Shown one piece after another: positions 25,801 through 34,358 of a stretch of DNA of 64,000 nucleotides. A program made the translations under genes and the position numbers. The notes below the pieces were generated by a model, which was given only the letters and a program-made list of their open reading frames with translations, was not told the DNA's origin and did not search any database. This DNA comes from Neoaquamicrobium sediminum (GTDB lineage Bacteria; Pseudomonadota; Alphaproteobacteria; Rhizobiales; Rhizobiaceae), in NCBI RefSeq assembly GCF_013240295.1, contig NZ_JABETK010000002.1:62001-126000 (forward strand), given 5' to 3'. The number at the start of each line of letters is the position of its first letter. Position 1 is the stretch's first letter.

Positions 25801-26752
25801 CGTTCCCGGGGCGCCCTATGTGGTTCTGCTGGATTTGCCGATGTTACCGGGTAGCACGACACCGGAAGACCAGTTCCGCGTTGCCGCCTACGCGTCACCA
25901 TGGCGAACACAGGCAGCTTATGCCTCGCCGGAGGAAACCGGTTTCGCCCTTACCGCCAGCATCGCCGCACAGGCGACCATAGGCGAACTGGTGGAGGCGA
26001 AGGGGCAGGGGCCGGAAGGAAGACTGGACCATCACGGGGCGATCACTGTTGCCTTGTTCGATGGCGCGATGGCTAGCGTACCGACCCTTCAGCTTCTGAA
26101 CGGCGCAAACATGGCCGCCATCCGCGCCGACAACGGCGTTTGGGAAATCGTCCAGTTCGGCGATGCGGAAGAAATAGCGCCATCGGTCTGGCGGCTGACC
26201 AGGCTGCTGCGCGGCCAGCAGGGAACCGGCGATGCGCTGGCTGTCGGCGTCTCCGCGGGCGCCCCGTTTGTTCTGCTGGACCACGCCGTCGTCAAGGCCG
26301 GTCTGCCGCCCGAGCAAGCGGGGCTCGCCCTGAACTGGATGGTCGGACCAAGCGGCCAGGATTTTGGTGGGCCTACGCATGTCGGACTGGCAACGGCAGG
26401 CGGCGTCAGCGCGCGGTTGCCTCTGGCGCCTGTGCATCTGCGCCTAGCCAGGCAATCCGGTGGCGATGCACTCGTCACATGGACAAGACGCGGCCGGATC
26501 GATGCCGATAGCTGGCTTTCCGAGGAGATACCGCTGGGCGAGGAATACGAACGCTACCGCGTCGAGGTGCGGGACACGGGTGGTGCAATGGTTCGCACGG
26601 CAGAAACGGCTGCCGCGAACTGGATCTACGACGCGGCGTGGATCGCTTCCGATCTTCCAGCCCTGCCGGCGGGCATCGAAATCACCGTCCGGCAGATCAG
26701 CGCTACGGCCGGGGCAGGGCTGCCGACGACCCGGGCGTTCCTGATTTTGTGA
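22850..26752 (+). CDS. GTA megatron: TIM-barrel baseplate/tail fibre protein (RcGTA g15)
   Basis: A 1300-residue protein, the largest in the cluster. It begins with a Gly/Ala-rich hydrophobic region (LGGILGPVGAALGSAAGAMA), then the hub-type domain (EGAPVARVYGTVRTGGNVIW). The GTA TIM-barrel glycoside-hydrolase-like domain spans about residues 320-740 (MLYPFVMMDIPPENTLPNP, DWSEYFG, VWFTEIGCPAVDKGPNQPN). A tail-3 type domain and a C-terminal fibronectin-like region follow. It forms the baseplate that contacts the recipient surface. Frame intact throughout; starts 15 bases after the peptidase gene. Confidence 0.95.
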   Translation: MATIVLQAAGAFLGGILGPVGAALGSAAGAMAGYMLDRSLLQSFQHVEGPRLSSMRPFMAEEGAPVARVYGTVRTGGNVIWATRFEESSQSRREGAKGGPKVTTYAYFANVAFALCEGEISGVRRVWADGKELDLEQITMRIYRGSEDQPVDPLIAAKQGEGNAPAYRGMACVVFERFPLAEYGNRIPQFQFEVMRATGSLNDKVKAVVLLPGSTEYGLLPRAVTRAPRPGVTEQINRNMLQGASDLVASLDELQALCPDLEEVAIVVTWFGSDLRAGSCTIRPAVMHSDTHGYSEPWSVGGITRAAATTVSSVDDHASFGGTPSDRSVIECIGEIRSRGLRAMLYPFVMMDIPPENTLPNPYGGESQPAFPWRGRITCNPAPGAEGSVDKSVGARTQVASFCGSAEVADFEVHGGGVAYTGDGSDWGYRRLILHYAHLAVAAGGVDGLLLGSEMRGLTTLRDEANAFPFVEALCQLAGEVRDLLGPEVAITYGADWSEYFGHQPADGSGDVFFHLDQLWSHDAITAVGIDNYMPLSDWRDEDYAGGNPDGFRSPYDVDGLRGQIASGEGYGWYYASNAARADRHRSPITDGAYGKPWVFRFKDIRSWWENQHHNRIGGIEAGVPTDWVPGSKPVWFTEIGCPAVDKGPNQPNVFPDALSSEAALPHFSSGGRSDDAQRQFLLAHLDHWNPASAVFDPAQNPLSPIYGGRMVDADRLYIWAWDARPFPAFPAHSALWKDAINWHKGHWLNGRLSGIALSDLVRAILADHGFTNVDAARLSGTLSGYMLEAPTTARAALEPLAELCGLAVRDEAGTIRFQDANAFEGDSVKITEMIVEEQAATLERVRLPDRELATEAELAFADPFQSYQPALARAASPGAAKGGSRALSIPGCLEIGAASALLDDWLARQRNGRESIAFSVPPGQVDIAPGTLISMAGETGGREYVVNEVEIGLSRRVSARQVVRSAPTPWHVTSLAGADTRPSVPGAPYVVLLDLPMLPGSTTPEDQFRVAAYASPWRTQAAYASPEETGFALTASIAAQATIGELVEAKGQGPEGRLDHHGAITVALFDGAMASVPTLQLLNGANMAAIRADNGVWEIVQFGDAEEIAPSVWRLTRLLRGQQGTGDALAVGVSAGAPFVLLDHAVVKAGLPPEQAGLALNWMVGPSGQDFGGPTHVGLATAGGVSARLPLAPVHLRLARQSGGDALVTWTRRGRIDADSWLSEEIPLGEEYERYRVEVRDTGGAMVRTAETAAANWIYDAAWIASDLPALPAGIEITVRQISATAGAGLPTTRAFLIL

Positions 26753-26792
26753 ACCGGCTCGCAATAATCGCAATCAACAAGGAGAGTAGTGC

Positions 26793-26999
26793 ATGGAAAT
26801 CCGCAAACCGTGGTATCTTTCACGAACGATCTGGGCCGCGCTCGTAATGGTTGGCGCGACGACGGCTGGCGCGTTCGGGATATCGGTCGAGGAAGGCGAG
26901 ACGCAGGCGATTGTCAACGCAATCCTGCAGGCCGTCGCCGCCGTCGCCGGGGTTGCCGCCATATTCGGGCGACTGGCCGCGACCACCCGGATCGACTGA
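26793..26999 (+). CDS. Small holin-like membrane protein
   Basis: A 68-residue protein with two hydrophobic segments, about residues 13-30 (IWAALVMVGATTAGAFGI) and 42-60 (AILQAVAAVAGVAAIFG), and a short polar end. It follows the megatron gene by 40 bases with an AAGGAGA Shine-Dalgarno. Size and topology fit small phage holins that release particles by lysis, but sequence alone does not prove this. It closes the GTA cluster. Confidence 0.6.
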   Translation: MEIRKPWYLSRTIWAALVMVGATTAGAFGISVEEGETQAIVNAILQAVAAVAGVAAIFGRLAATTRID

Positions 27000-27057
27000 A
27001 CGGGCCATATAGCAATTGTTCATTCCGTGTTCAGCCGCGTTGGGTTAGAAACACGCC

Positions 27058-27366
27058 ATGACCCAGTTCCGAACCCTTCTGCGTAAAGCGACCATCGGCA
27101 TTTCGATGGCAGGCGTGTTCGCATCCTCCGTTGTGGCGGCACCCCTTGCGGTGCCGTCAGTGCCGGGCGCGCCCAATCTGGTTGTACCGGTGTCGGGCGA
27201 CTGCTACGCCATCGGAATGCAACAAGCAGCCCAGGTAGGCGGCCAGCTTGCCCGGGCCACGCCGGAGGTGCGCGGAGGCCAGCAGGTCTGCGTGATCGTG
27301 GTGCTGATGCCAGCGCGGGATGGCCAGCGCCCGCGGCGCAATGAGATCGTCGTGCCGATGGGCTGA
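27058..27366 (+). CDS. feuN: FeuN-like small periplasmic regulator of FeuQ
   Basis: A 102-residue protein with a signal peptide (about residues 1-28, ending near VVAAPLAV) and a short mature part with two Cys (GDCYAIG and GGQQVCVIVVLMPARDG). In Sinorhizobium meliloti a small periplasmic protein encoded just before feuP, FeuN, restrains the FeuQ sensor and is essential. Position directly before feuP-feuQ, size and export all fit. The two Cys could form a disulfide. The call is by context more than by sequence. Confidence 0.7.
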   Translation: MTQFRTLLRKATIGISMAGVFASSVVAAPLAVPSVPGAPNLVVPVSGDCYAIGMQQAAQVGGQLARATPEVRGGQQVCVIVVLMPARDGQRPRRNEIVVPMG

Positions 27367-27375
27367 AGACAGAAG

Positions 27376-27394
27376 CCGGCAGCCACTTTGCCGG
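27376..27394 (+). other. Intercistronic hairpin between feuN and feuP
   Basis: CCGGCA (27376-27381) and TGCCGG (27389-27394) form a 6-bp stem with a 7-base loop in the 84-base gap between feuN and feuP. No T-run follows. It could stabilise the feuN transcript or lower feuPQ read-through, which would favour FeuN excess. Weak evidence. Confidence 0.3.
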
Positions 27395-27450
27395 TATGCC
27401 CGAATCCGGCAATATCCGCCGAGGGTCAACTTTATCCGACAGGAAACCCC

Positions 27451-28116
27451 ATGCGCATACTCGTGGTCGAGGACGACAAGGACCTTAACAGGCAGATCGC
27501 CGATGCGCTGACCGATTCCGGCTATGTGGTCGATCGCGCCTACGATGGCGAGGAAGGGCATTTCCTTGGCGATACCGAGCCCTACGATGCAGTGGTACTG
27601 GATATTGGGCTGCCGCAGATGGACGGTATCAGCGTGGTCGAGCGCTGGCGGCGCGACGGCCGTAAGATGCCGGTTCTGATCCTGACGGCGCGTGACCGCT
27701 GGAGTGACAAGGTTTCCGGCATTGACGCAGGCGCCGACGATTACGTCACCAAACCTTTCCACATAGAGGAAGTGCTGGCGCGGCTACGCGCGCTCATACG
27801 CCGCGCTGCCGGCCATGCGTCTTCCGAACTGAGCTGCGGCCCGCTGCGTCTCGACACCAAATCCTCCAAGGCGGACGTGAATGGCGTGCCGCTCAAGCTC
27901 ACGTCCCACGAGTTCCGTCTGCTCGCCTATCTGATGCATCATATGGACGAGGTGGTGTCGCGCACCGAGCTGGTCGAGCATCTTTACGATCAGGATTTCG
28001 ATCGCGATTCCAACACGATAGAAGTGTTTGTGGGCCGGTTGCGCAAGAAGATGGGTGTCGATCTCATCGAAACCGTGCGCGGCATGGGGTATCGCATGCG
28101 CGAGGTGCAGGATTGA
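27451..28116 (+). CDS. feuP: Response regulator FeuP, OmpR family
   Basis: A 221-residue OmpR/PhoB-type regulator. The receiver domain has the acidic pocket (EDD at 7-9), the phosphoacceptor Asp51 (VVLDIGLPQMDG), Thr in ILTAR and Lys in VTKPFH. The winged helix ends in TVRGMGYRMRE. In S. meliloti FeuP activates export of cyclic beta-glucan and is needed in low-osmolarity conditions and symbiosis. The ATG at 27451 has an AGGA Shine-Dalgarno; the start at 27388 is unlikely. The sensor gene follows by 39 bases. Confidence 0.87.
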   Translation: MRILVVEDDKDLNRQIADALTDSGYVVDRAYDGEEGHFLGDTEPYDAVVLDIGLPQMDGISVVERWRRDGRKMPVLILTARDRWSDKVSGIDAGADDYVTKPFHIEEVLARLRALIRRAAGHASSELSCGPLRLDTKSSKADVNGVPLKLTSHEFRLLAYLMHHMDEVVSRTELVEHLYDQDFDRDSNTIEVFVGRLRKKMGVDLIETVRGMGYRMREVQD

Positions 28117-28155
28117 CCGGCGCGCGCGAGCGCAAGACCTGATCGGCGGGCGGCG

Positions 28156-29538
28156 ATGTCATCGCTGAGGCGCCGGTTCAACTCCCTTACGTTTCGAGTC
28201 GTCGCCTTCTCGACTCTTTGGGCCGTGGTGGCGCTCGTTGTCATCTCGACAGTGATCTCCTCGCTTTTCCGGCAGGTCAGCGAACGCGGCTTCGAAAGCC
28301 TGCTGACGGCGCATCTCTTCAATCTCATCAGTTCCGTGGGCGTCGGCGACGGCGGCAGGCTGGAGGGAACGCCCAATCTGGGCGATCTGCGATTCACCGT
28401 GCCGCAATCGGGGTGGTACTGGTCGGTCGAGCCGGTATCCGGCGTCAGCGGTCAGCTCAGCTCGCTGTCGCTGACGAAGCCGGTTCCGTCACCGCCTTCG
28501 TCCCAGGTGCCGTTCAGCAGCGAATTCCAGCGCAGCTATGTCACCAACGGGCTGGGAGGGGAGACGATCGAGGTGTTCGAGAGCGAGTTCGTGCTCGACG
28601 GTGACAACAGCATCGCCCGCTTCCGCGTGATGGGTAATCGCACAGAACTTGAAGCCGACATCTCCGATTTCGAACATCGGCTATACCTTTACCTGACGAT
28701 CTTCGGCGCCGGTATGATTGCAATCAACGCGCTGGCCATCATTGTCGGTCTCGATCCGTTACGGCGTGTGAGCCGATCGCTGGCCGAGATCAGGGCCGGC
28801 GCGGCGCAGAGGCTCGACGGCAACTTTCCGGTCGAAATCGCGCCTCTTGCCAACGAGACGAACGAACTCATCGAAAGCAACCGGCGCATCGTCGAGCGAT
28901 CGCGGACGCAGGTGGGTAACCTCGCGCACTCTCTGAAAACACCTCTGGCCGTGCTGACGAATGAGGCGCGTGCCATCGGCGGCGCGAAAGGTGGGCTGAT
29001 CGCGGACCAAGCCGCTTCCATGCGCCAGCAGGTGGAGCACTATCTCCAACGCGCCCGGATGGCCGCGCAACGCGACACGATCGTTTTCCGTACGCCGGTA
29101 AAAGCGACACTTGAGCGAATGGTCCGTGTCGTGGGCAAGCTCAACCCGCAGACGCGGCTGTTGACACACTTTCCGCAAGACGAGCTCGTATTCGCAGGCG
29201 AGCGGGAGGATCTGGAGGAGATTGTCGGAAATCTCCTCGAGAATGCGATGAAATGGGGTCGGAAGACGGTTTCTATTGGCCTGGAGGCGACGCCGGAAGA
29301 AGGCCAGCATCGCAGCTTCAGCCTGATCGTCGAGGATGACGGGCCTGGCATTCCCGAAGAGAAGACGCGCGACGCCCTCATCCGCGGGCGGCGGCTGGAC
29401 GAAACGAAACCGGGTACGGGACTTGGTCTCGCCATCGTCGCTGATTTGGTCAAGGAGTATGGTGGCAGCCTTCAACTGTCCCGCTCGGAGCTGGGCGGGC
29501 TCAAAGTGTCGGTGGTACTGCGTCGTGCCCAGGAATGA
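28156..29538 (+). CDS. feuQ: Sensor histidine kinase FeuQ
   Basis: A 460-residue kinase with two membrane segments (about residues 17-36 and 176-196) around a periplasmic sensor domain, then HAMP, the phosphoacceptor His in NLAHSLKTPLAVL (about residue 258), the N box NLLENAMKWG, and G boxes DDGPGIPEE and GTGLGLAIV. It should phosphorylate FeuP. The periplasmic part is where FeuN would act. It is the third gene of the feuNPQ unit. Confidence 0.87.
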   Translation: MSSLRRRFNSLTFRVVAFSTLWAVVALVVISTVISSLFRQVSERGFESLLTAHLFNLISSVGVGDGGRLEGTPNLGDLRFTVPQSGWYWSVEPVSGVSGQLSSLSLTKPVPSPPSSQVPFSSEFQRSYVTNGLGGETIEVFESEFVLDGDNSIARFRVMGNRTELEADISDFEHRLYLYLTIFGAGMIAINALAIIVGLDPLRRVSRSLAEIRAGAAQRLDGNFPVEIAPLANETNELIESNRRIVERSRTQVGNLAHSLKTPLAVLTNEARAIGGAKGGLIADQAASMRQQVEHYLQRARMAAQRDTIVFRTPVKATLERMVRVVGKLNPQTRLLTHFPQDELVFAGEREDLEEIVGNLLENAMKWGRKTVSIGLEATPEEGQHRSFSLIVEDDGPGIPEEKTRDALIRGRRLDETKPGTGLGLAIVADLVKEYGGSLQLSRSELGGLKVSVVLRRAQE

Positions 29539-29652
29539 TGCTTAAATTGCCGTCATGCCATTTATGCGCCAAAGTCGCAGGCAAGAAGGCTTGAACTGAT
29601 GGCAGGCAGAGCCGATCTACCTGCCGGCGATAGCGGAAAGGCGTTCAAGGTT

Positions 29653-30099
29653 ATGGGCTGGAAGACTGGCTTTGCAGGCCTGTTGGCGATGGCAGTTCTG
29701 TCGGCATGCTCGACGACGGGCGGCGGCTCCGGTTCGGTCGTGCAGGCCTTTGCAGAGGATAGCCGACCCGCCGAGAAACCTGTTGCCGCTGCAATCGTGG
29801 ACGCCATGGGCGGTGGGTTGATTGGCGGCCAGATCGGTACCAATCTTGACCAGAGAGAGCGCCGCCGTGCGCTGGAGGCGGAATACAGGGCGCTGGAATA
29901 CACGCCTGCCGGACAGGCCGTTGCATGGGGCAAGGAAGGTGGGCGCCGTTACGGCGAGGTCGTCGCCGGTTCGCCCTATCGTGTCGGCTCGCAGGATTGC
30001 CGACAGTATGTCCATACCGTCACCGTCGGCGGACAGGCGAATTCCGCGCGCGGAACAGCGTGCCGCAATCCGAACGGAAGCTGGACGCCGCTCGCGTAG
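29653..30099 (+). CDS. Outer membrane lipoprotein, 17-kDa surface antigen-like
   Basis: A 148-residue lipoprotein. A signal peptide ends in the lipobox LSAC with Cys19. A glycine-zipper-like stretch follows (AMGGGLIGGQIGTNLD), then QRERRRALEAEYRALEYTPA. The C-terminal domain has DCRQYVHTVTVGGQANSARG and CRNPNGSW, as in RT0821/Lpp0805-type surface proteins. It probably sits in the outer membrane. ATG at 29653 is chosen because the lipoprotein signal begins there; 29599 is an in-frame alternative. Confidence 0.85.
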   Translation: MGWKTGFAGLLAMAVLSACSTTGGGSGSVVQAFAEDSRPAEKPVAAAIVDAMGGGLIGGQIGTNLDQRERRRALEAEYRALEYTPAGQAVAWGKEGGRRYGEVVAGSPYRVGSQDCRQYVHTVTVGGQANSARGTACRNPNGSWTPLA

Positions 30100-30187
30100 G
30101 CTGTTGCGGGCGCAGGAACCGACAGTCGCCAAAAAGCCGCACGTGCCGGTCATTGGCTTGCCATGATGCAGCGGGTATCTGGGGTTC

Positions 30188-31315
30188 ATGCTGTTCTGGA
30201 TCGTTGCCGCACTTCTGACGCTGCTCGCCTGCCTGGCGATTCTTGTGCCGATGGTGCGCGTGAAGGCACACGCGAGCGCGGACTCGGATCACGACCTTGC
30301 GGTGTACCAGGACCAGCTCGCCGAGCTTGAGCGTGATGTTGGCCGTGGCGTGATCGGCGAGACCGAAGCGGAACAGGCCAGAGCCGAGATTGGCCGCCGC
30401 ATACTGCGGATTGCAGGCGAGGGGCGGGGCACCGGCTCTTCGAAAAGTTCGAGAACAGGTCGAACGATTGCTACGCTCGCTATCCTCGCAGTGCCGCTGG
30501 CGAGTTGGGGTATCTACGCGGTTACCGGCTCGCCGGAGCTGCCGGGGCAGCCGCTGCAGGAGCGGCTCACCGCCAATCCCGCCGAAAACAGCATAGAGGA
30601 GCTGGTGGCGCGTGCGGAGGGGCATCTGACCGCCAATCCCGAGGATGGCCGGGGTTGGGACGTCCTTGCGCCAATCTACTATCGCATGGGGCGCTACAAC
30701 GATTCCGTCGTCGCCTACCGCAATGCGATCCGCCTGCAGGGTTCGAGCGTAACCCGGGAGCTCGGGCTTGGTGAAGCGATCGCGGCCAATGCCGGCGGTA
30801 CGATCACCGTCGAGGCGCAAGCCGCACTGGAAAGGGCCCTGGTGCTGGAGCCACAGAACCCGCAAGCGCAATTCCTGCTGGCAACCGCTCTGGCACAGGA
30901 AGGCAAATCCGCCGAAGCTTCACAGGCCTGGCGATCGATGCTTGCGGGTTTGCCGACAAACTCGCCATGGCGCGGCGCGGTGGAACAATCGATTGCCCGT
31001 CTGGGGGAGCAGCCGGCGATACCGGGACCCTCCGCAGAGGACGTCGAGGCCGCAGACTTGATGTCGGACAAAGACCGGGCTCAAATGATCGAGGATATGG
31101 TTGCAGGGCTCGACCAGCGTCTGCGCGACAATCCGCAAGACGCGGAAGGGTGGCAGCGGCTGGTGCAGTCCTATGTGGTTCTTGGCAGACTGGACGATGC
31201 ACGCGACGCGCTTCAACGTGGACTTGACGCGCTGGGTCGGCCCAGTCAGCCGGCAGCGTCGCTTGAAACCTTCGCTGCCGAACGAGGCGTGACGCTGAAC
31301 GGACAGGCGGAATGA
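30188..31315 (+). CDS. ccmI: Cytochrome c biogenesis protein CcmI (CycH)
   Basis: A 375-residue membrane protein. Two membrane segments (residues 2-22 and about 97-115) flank a cytoplasmic loop with the CcmI motif DLAVYQDQLAELERDVGRG and GEAEQARAEIGRRIL-type helix; the periplasmic part contains TPR-like helices (GWDVLAPIYYRMGRYNDSVV, EGWQRLVQSYVVLGRLDDA). It binds apocytochrome c for the haem lyase. First gene of ccmI-E-F-H; overlaps ccmE by 4 bases. Confidence 0.93.
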   Translation: MLFWIVAALLTLLACLAILVPMVRVKAHASADSDHDLAVYQDQLAELERDVGRGVIGETEAEQARAEIGRRILRIAGEGRGTGSSKSSRTGRTIATLAILAVPLASWGIYAVTGSPELPGQPLQERLTANPAENSIEELVARAEGHLTANPEDGRGWDVLAPIYYRMGRYNDSVVAYRNAIRLQGSSVTRELGLGEAIAANAGGTITVEAQAALERALVLEPQNPQAQFLLATALAQEGKSAEASQAWRSMLAGLPTNSPWRGAVEQSIARLGEQPAIPGPSAEDVEAADLMSDKDRAQMIEDMVAGLDQRLRDNPQDAEGWQRLVQSYVVLGRLDDARDALQRGLDALGRPSQPAASLETFAAERGVTLNGQAE

Positions 31316-31752
31316 TGACGCGCAAACAGAAGCGACTTGCGGTGATCGGCGGGGCCATGGTCTTTCTCGCGCTGGCGTCCGGTCTGACGCTTTATGCGCT
31401 TGGCCAGAAGACTTCGTATTTCTACATGCCTGCCGAACTTGTCGCAGCGCAAATCGAGCCGGGCCAGCGGATCAGGCTCGGCGGGCTGGTCGAGAAAGGC
31501 ACTGTACTTCGCGGTGAGGGACAGGACATTTCGTTTTCGGTCACCGACCAGGTCGGTTCGGTCACGGTGGCCTATAGCGGCATCCTGCCCGATCTTTTTC
31601 GGGAGGAGCAGGGCGTCGTGACTGAAGGAACACTGCGACAGGACGGTGTCTTCGTGGCCGATAGCGTCCTTGCGAAGCATGACGAGAATTATATGCCCAA
31701 GGAAGTGGCCGACGGCCTGAAGGCCACCGGCCTTTGGCAGGACGAGGACTAA
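31312..31752 (+). CDS. ccmE: Haem chaperone CcmE (CycJ)
   Basis: A 146-residue membrane-anchored haem chaperone: basic N-terminus, one membrane segment (about residues 9-30), then an OB-fold domain with GQRIRLGGLVEKGTV and VAYSGILPDLFREEQGVV. The haem-attaching His123 lies in the conserved VLAKHDENYMP. It carries haem from the CcmABCD system to CcmF. It overlaps ccmI by 4 bases and precedes ccmF by 15. Confidence 0.95.
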   Translation: MMTRKQKRLAVIGGAMVFLALASGLTLYALGQKTSYFYMPAELVAAQIEPGQRIRLGGLVEKGTVLRGEGQDISFSVTDQVGSVTVAYSGILPDLFREEQGVVTEGTLRQDGVFVADSVLAKHDENYMPKEVADGLKATGLWQDED

Positions 31753-31767
31753 CGGAGGCGCTGAACG

Positions 31768-33762
31768 TTGATCGTTGAAACCGGCCACTTTGCGCTTGTG
31801 CTGGCTTTCGCGCTGGCGCTGGTTCAGTTCGCCGTTCCGCTGGTCGGCGCACGGACAGGTGATGCGCGGCTAATGGCGGTCGGCGGCCCGGCTGCTGTCG
31901 CCGGCTTCGCGCTGGTGGTGCTGTCCTTCTTCGCCTTGACGGCAGCCTACGTGCAGTCGGACTTTTCGGTTGCCAATGTCTGGGAGAATTCCCATTCACT
32001 GAAGCCGATGCTCTACAAGGTGACCGGCGTCTGGGGCAATCACGAGGGCTCCATGTTGCTGTGGGTCCTTATCCTCACCTTCTTCGGCGCGCTCGTGGCA
32101 TGGTTCAGCGGCAATCTTCCCGCGACGCTGCGGGCGAACGTATTGTCGATACAGGGCCTTATCGGCGCGGCATTTCTGCTTTTCATTTTCGCTACCTCCA
32201 ATCCATTTGCCCGGATCAACCCGGCTCCGATCGAGGGGCGCGACCTCAATCCCATTCTGCAGGACATCGGTCTGGCGGTGCATCCGCCGCTGCTTTACCT
32301 GGGATATGTCGGCTTTTCCGTCTGCTTTTCCTTCGCGGTTGCCGCCCTCATCGAGGGCAGGATCGATGCGGCGTGGGCGCGCTGGGTTCGGCCCTGGACG
32401 CTTGCAGCCTGGATATTCCTGACCGGCGGTATAGCGATGGGCTCCTACTGGGCCTACTACGAATTGGGTTGGGGAGGATGGTGGTTCTGGGATCCCGTCG
32501 AGAACGCTTCGTTCCTGCCATGGTTGTCAGGCACCGCGCTGCTTCATTCGGCCATCGTCATGGAAAAGCGTTCGGCATTGAAGATCTGGACGCTGCTGCT
32601 CGCGATCCTGACCTTCTCGCTGTCGTTGCTCGGTACGTTTCTTGTACGCTCCGGCGTGCTCACCTCGGTCCACGCTTTCGCGACCGACCCATCACGCGGT
32701 CTGTTCATCCTCGCCATCCTGGTGTTCTTCATTGGCGGTTCGCTGAGCCTGTTTGCACTGCGCGCGTCATCGCTGACGCAGGGCGGGCTTTTCCAGCCGA
32801 TCTCCCGCGAGGGTGCGCTGGTCCTCAACAACCTGTTTCTGACGACCGCAACCGCAACCGTGCTGATCGGCACGCTCTATCCGCTGCTTGTTGAAGCAGT
32901 GACGGGCGACAAGATTTCGGTCGGCGCGCCGTTCTTCAATATGACATTCGTGCCGCTGGTTGTGCCGTTGTTGCTGGCGGTGCCGTTTGGGCCTTTGCTT
33001 GCCTGGAAGCGCGGCGATCTTGCTGGCGTCGCCCAGCGTCTCTTTGGAACTGCCGGCGGCGCATTGCTGGCCGTGATGATCGCGCTTTTCTTCATTGACG
33101 GTACCGGCGTACTGGCTGCCCTCGGCATCGGCCTGGCTGTGTGGCTTATGCTGGGTGCGGTCACGGATCTCGCGCTCAAGGCGGGTATCGGCAATGTCGG
33201 CGCCAGGGTGGCCGTTCGCCGGTTTGTCGGCCTGCCGCGCTCTGTCTTTGGCACGGCCCTCGCGCATTTCGGCCTTGGCATTACGACGCTGGGCATCGTT
33301 GCCGTCATCTCGCTTGAAATTGAAGAGATCGCAGTCATGCGTCCGGGCGACACTCTGACGGCTGCTGGATACACGCTGCGTTTCGAGGAAATTTCTCCCT
33401 ACAGGGGCCCGAACTATACGGAAGATCAGGGCCGCTTTGTCTATTTCGACGCGGCTGGCCGGCGGGTCGGTGAAATCGTGTCCTCAAAGCGCTTGTACAC
33501 CGCCCGCCAGATGCCGACGACGGAGGCGGGCATAGCAACACGTGGTTTCAGCCAGCTCTACGTGTCGTTGGGCGATCCGACCGCCGATGGCGGTGTGGTC
33601 GTGCGGGTGTGGTGGAAGCCGCTCGTTCTGCTGATCTGGCTTGGCGGCGTGGTCATGATGGCCGGTGGTACCGTCTCGCTTCTCGATCGTCGATTGCGTA
33701 TCGGGGCCCCAGCGGCCCGTCGCGAGCGTGTTGCTCGCCCGGCCGAGGCCGCAGCTGAATGA
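31768..33762 (+). CDS. ccmF: Haem lyase subunit CcmF (CycK)
   Basis: A 664-residue polytopic membrane protein with the tryptophan-rich WWD haem-binding motif [15 protein letters not shown] and conserved His residues in [15 protein letters not shown]. It moves haem from CcmE to apocytochrome c. The start is TTG at 31768, following ACGGAGG at good distance; the encoded [18 protein letters not shown] matches the usual CcmF N-terminus. It overlaps ccmH by 4 bases. Confidence 0.95.
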   Translation: MIVETGHFALVLAFALALVQFAVPLVGARTGDARLMAVGGPAAVAGFALVVLSFFALTAAYVQSDFSVANVWENSHSLKPMLYKVTGVWGNHEGSMLLWVLILTFFGALVAWFSGNLPATLRANVLSIQGLIGAAFLLFIFATSNPFARINPAPIEGRDLNPILQDIGLAVHPPLLYLGYVGFSVCFSFAVAALIEGRIDAAWARWVRPWTLAAWIFLTGGIAMGSYWAYYELGWGGWWFWDPVENASFLPWLSGTALLHSAIVMEKRSALKIWTLLLAILTFSLSLLGTFLVRSGVLTSVHAFATDPSRGLFILAILVFFIGGSLSLFALRASSLTQGGLFQPISREGALVLNNLFLTTATATVLIGTLYPLLVEAVTGDKISVGAPFFNMTFVPLVVPLLLAVPFGPLLAWKRGDLAGVAQRLFGTAGGALLAVMIALFFIDGTGVLAALGIGLAVWLMLGAVTDLALKAGIGNVGARVAVRRFVGLPRSVFGTALAHFGLGITTLGIVAVISLEIEEIAVMRPGDTLTAAGYTLRFEEISPYRGPNYTEDQGRFVYFDAAGRRVGEIVSSKRLYTARQMPTTEAGIATRGFSQLYVSLGDPTADGGVVVRVWWKPLVLLIWLGGVVMMAGGTVSLLDRRLRIGAPAARRERVARPAEAAAE

Positions 33763-34217
33763 AGCGCTTCCTGACGACACTTATCTTTTGTGCTGCGCTG
33801 GCGATGCCGGCCTTCGCCGTGCAACCGTCCGAGGTGCTGGATGATCCGGTCCTTGAGAAGCGGGCTCGCGACCTTTCAGCAGGCTTGCGGTGCATGGTCT
33901 GCCAGAACCAGTCTATCGATGACTCCGATGCCGAACTGGCTCGCGATCTGCGCGTGCTGGTGCGAGAGCGTTTGGTTGCCGGCGAGACCGACGAACAAGT
34001 GATCGATTACGTTGTTTCGCGCTACGGCGAATTTGTCCTGCTCAGGCCCCGCTTCAGCATGCGCAACGCAATGCTATGGGCTACGCCCGCAATACTGCTT
34101 CTGCTAGGCGGCGGCGCATTGATGATTTACGCCTCACGGCGGCGGCGTGTGGCGCCGTCGACCCTGAGCGACGAGGAAGAAAGCCGCCTTCGTGACATCC
34201 TGAAGGGCTCTGAATAG
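33759..34217 (+). CDS. ccmH: Cytochrome c maturation thiol protein CcmH (CycL)
   Basis: A 152-residue protein with a signal peptide (residues 1-20), the redox motif [10 protein letters not shown] (Cys45 and Cys48), a helical domain and one C-terminal membrane anchor (about residues 107-125). It keeps apocytochrome CxxCH thiols reduced for haem attachment. Last gene of the ccm operon. Confidence 0.95.
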   Translation: MKRFLTTLIFCAALAMPAFAVQPSEVLDDPVLEKRARDLSAGLRCMVCQNQSIDDSDAELARDLRVLVRERLVAGETDEQVIDYVVSRYGEFVLLRPRFSMRNAMLWATPAILLLLGGGALMIYASRRRRVAPSTLSDEEESRLRDILKGSE

Positions 34218-34358
34218 TCTGCCAGCGGCAGGGTCGTCGGCAATATTACCAAAGTTTCATGTGCCGGAAAGAGCGCCGTAAGGTTGGCGGTCCTATCTGT
34301 GTATCCAGCGATGCGAGCCATCCGCATCCAAGAGGATTTCACAAAGGATTCCATAGTC

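Noticed and set aside
12371..26999. An inducible prophage
   Set aside because: No integrase, repressor, replication genes or attachment repeats were seen, and gene order and content match a gene transfer agent.
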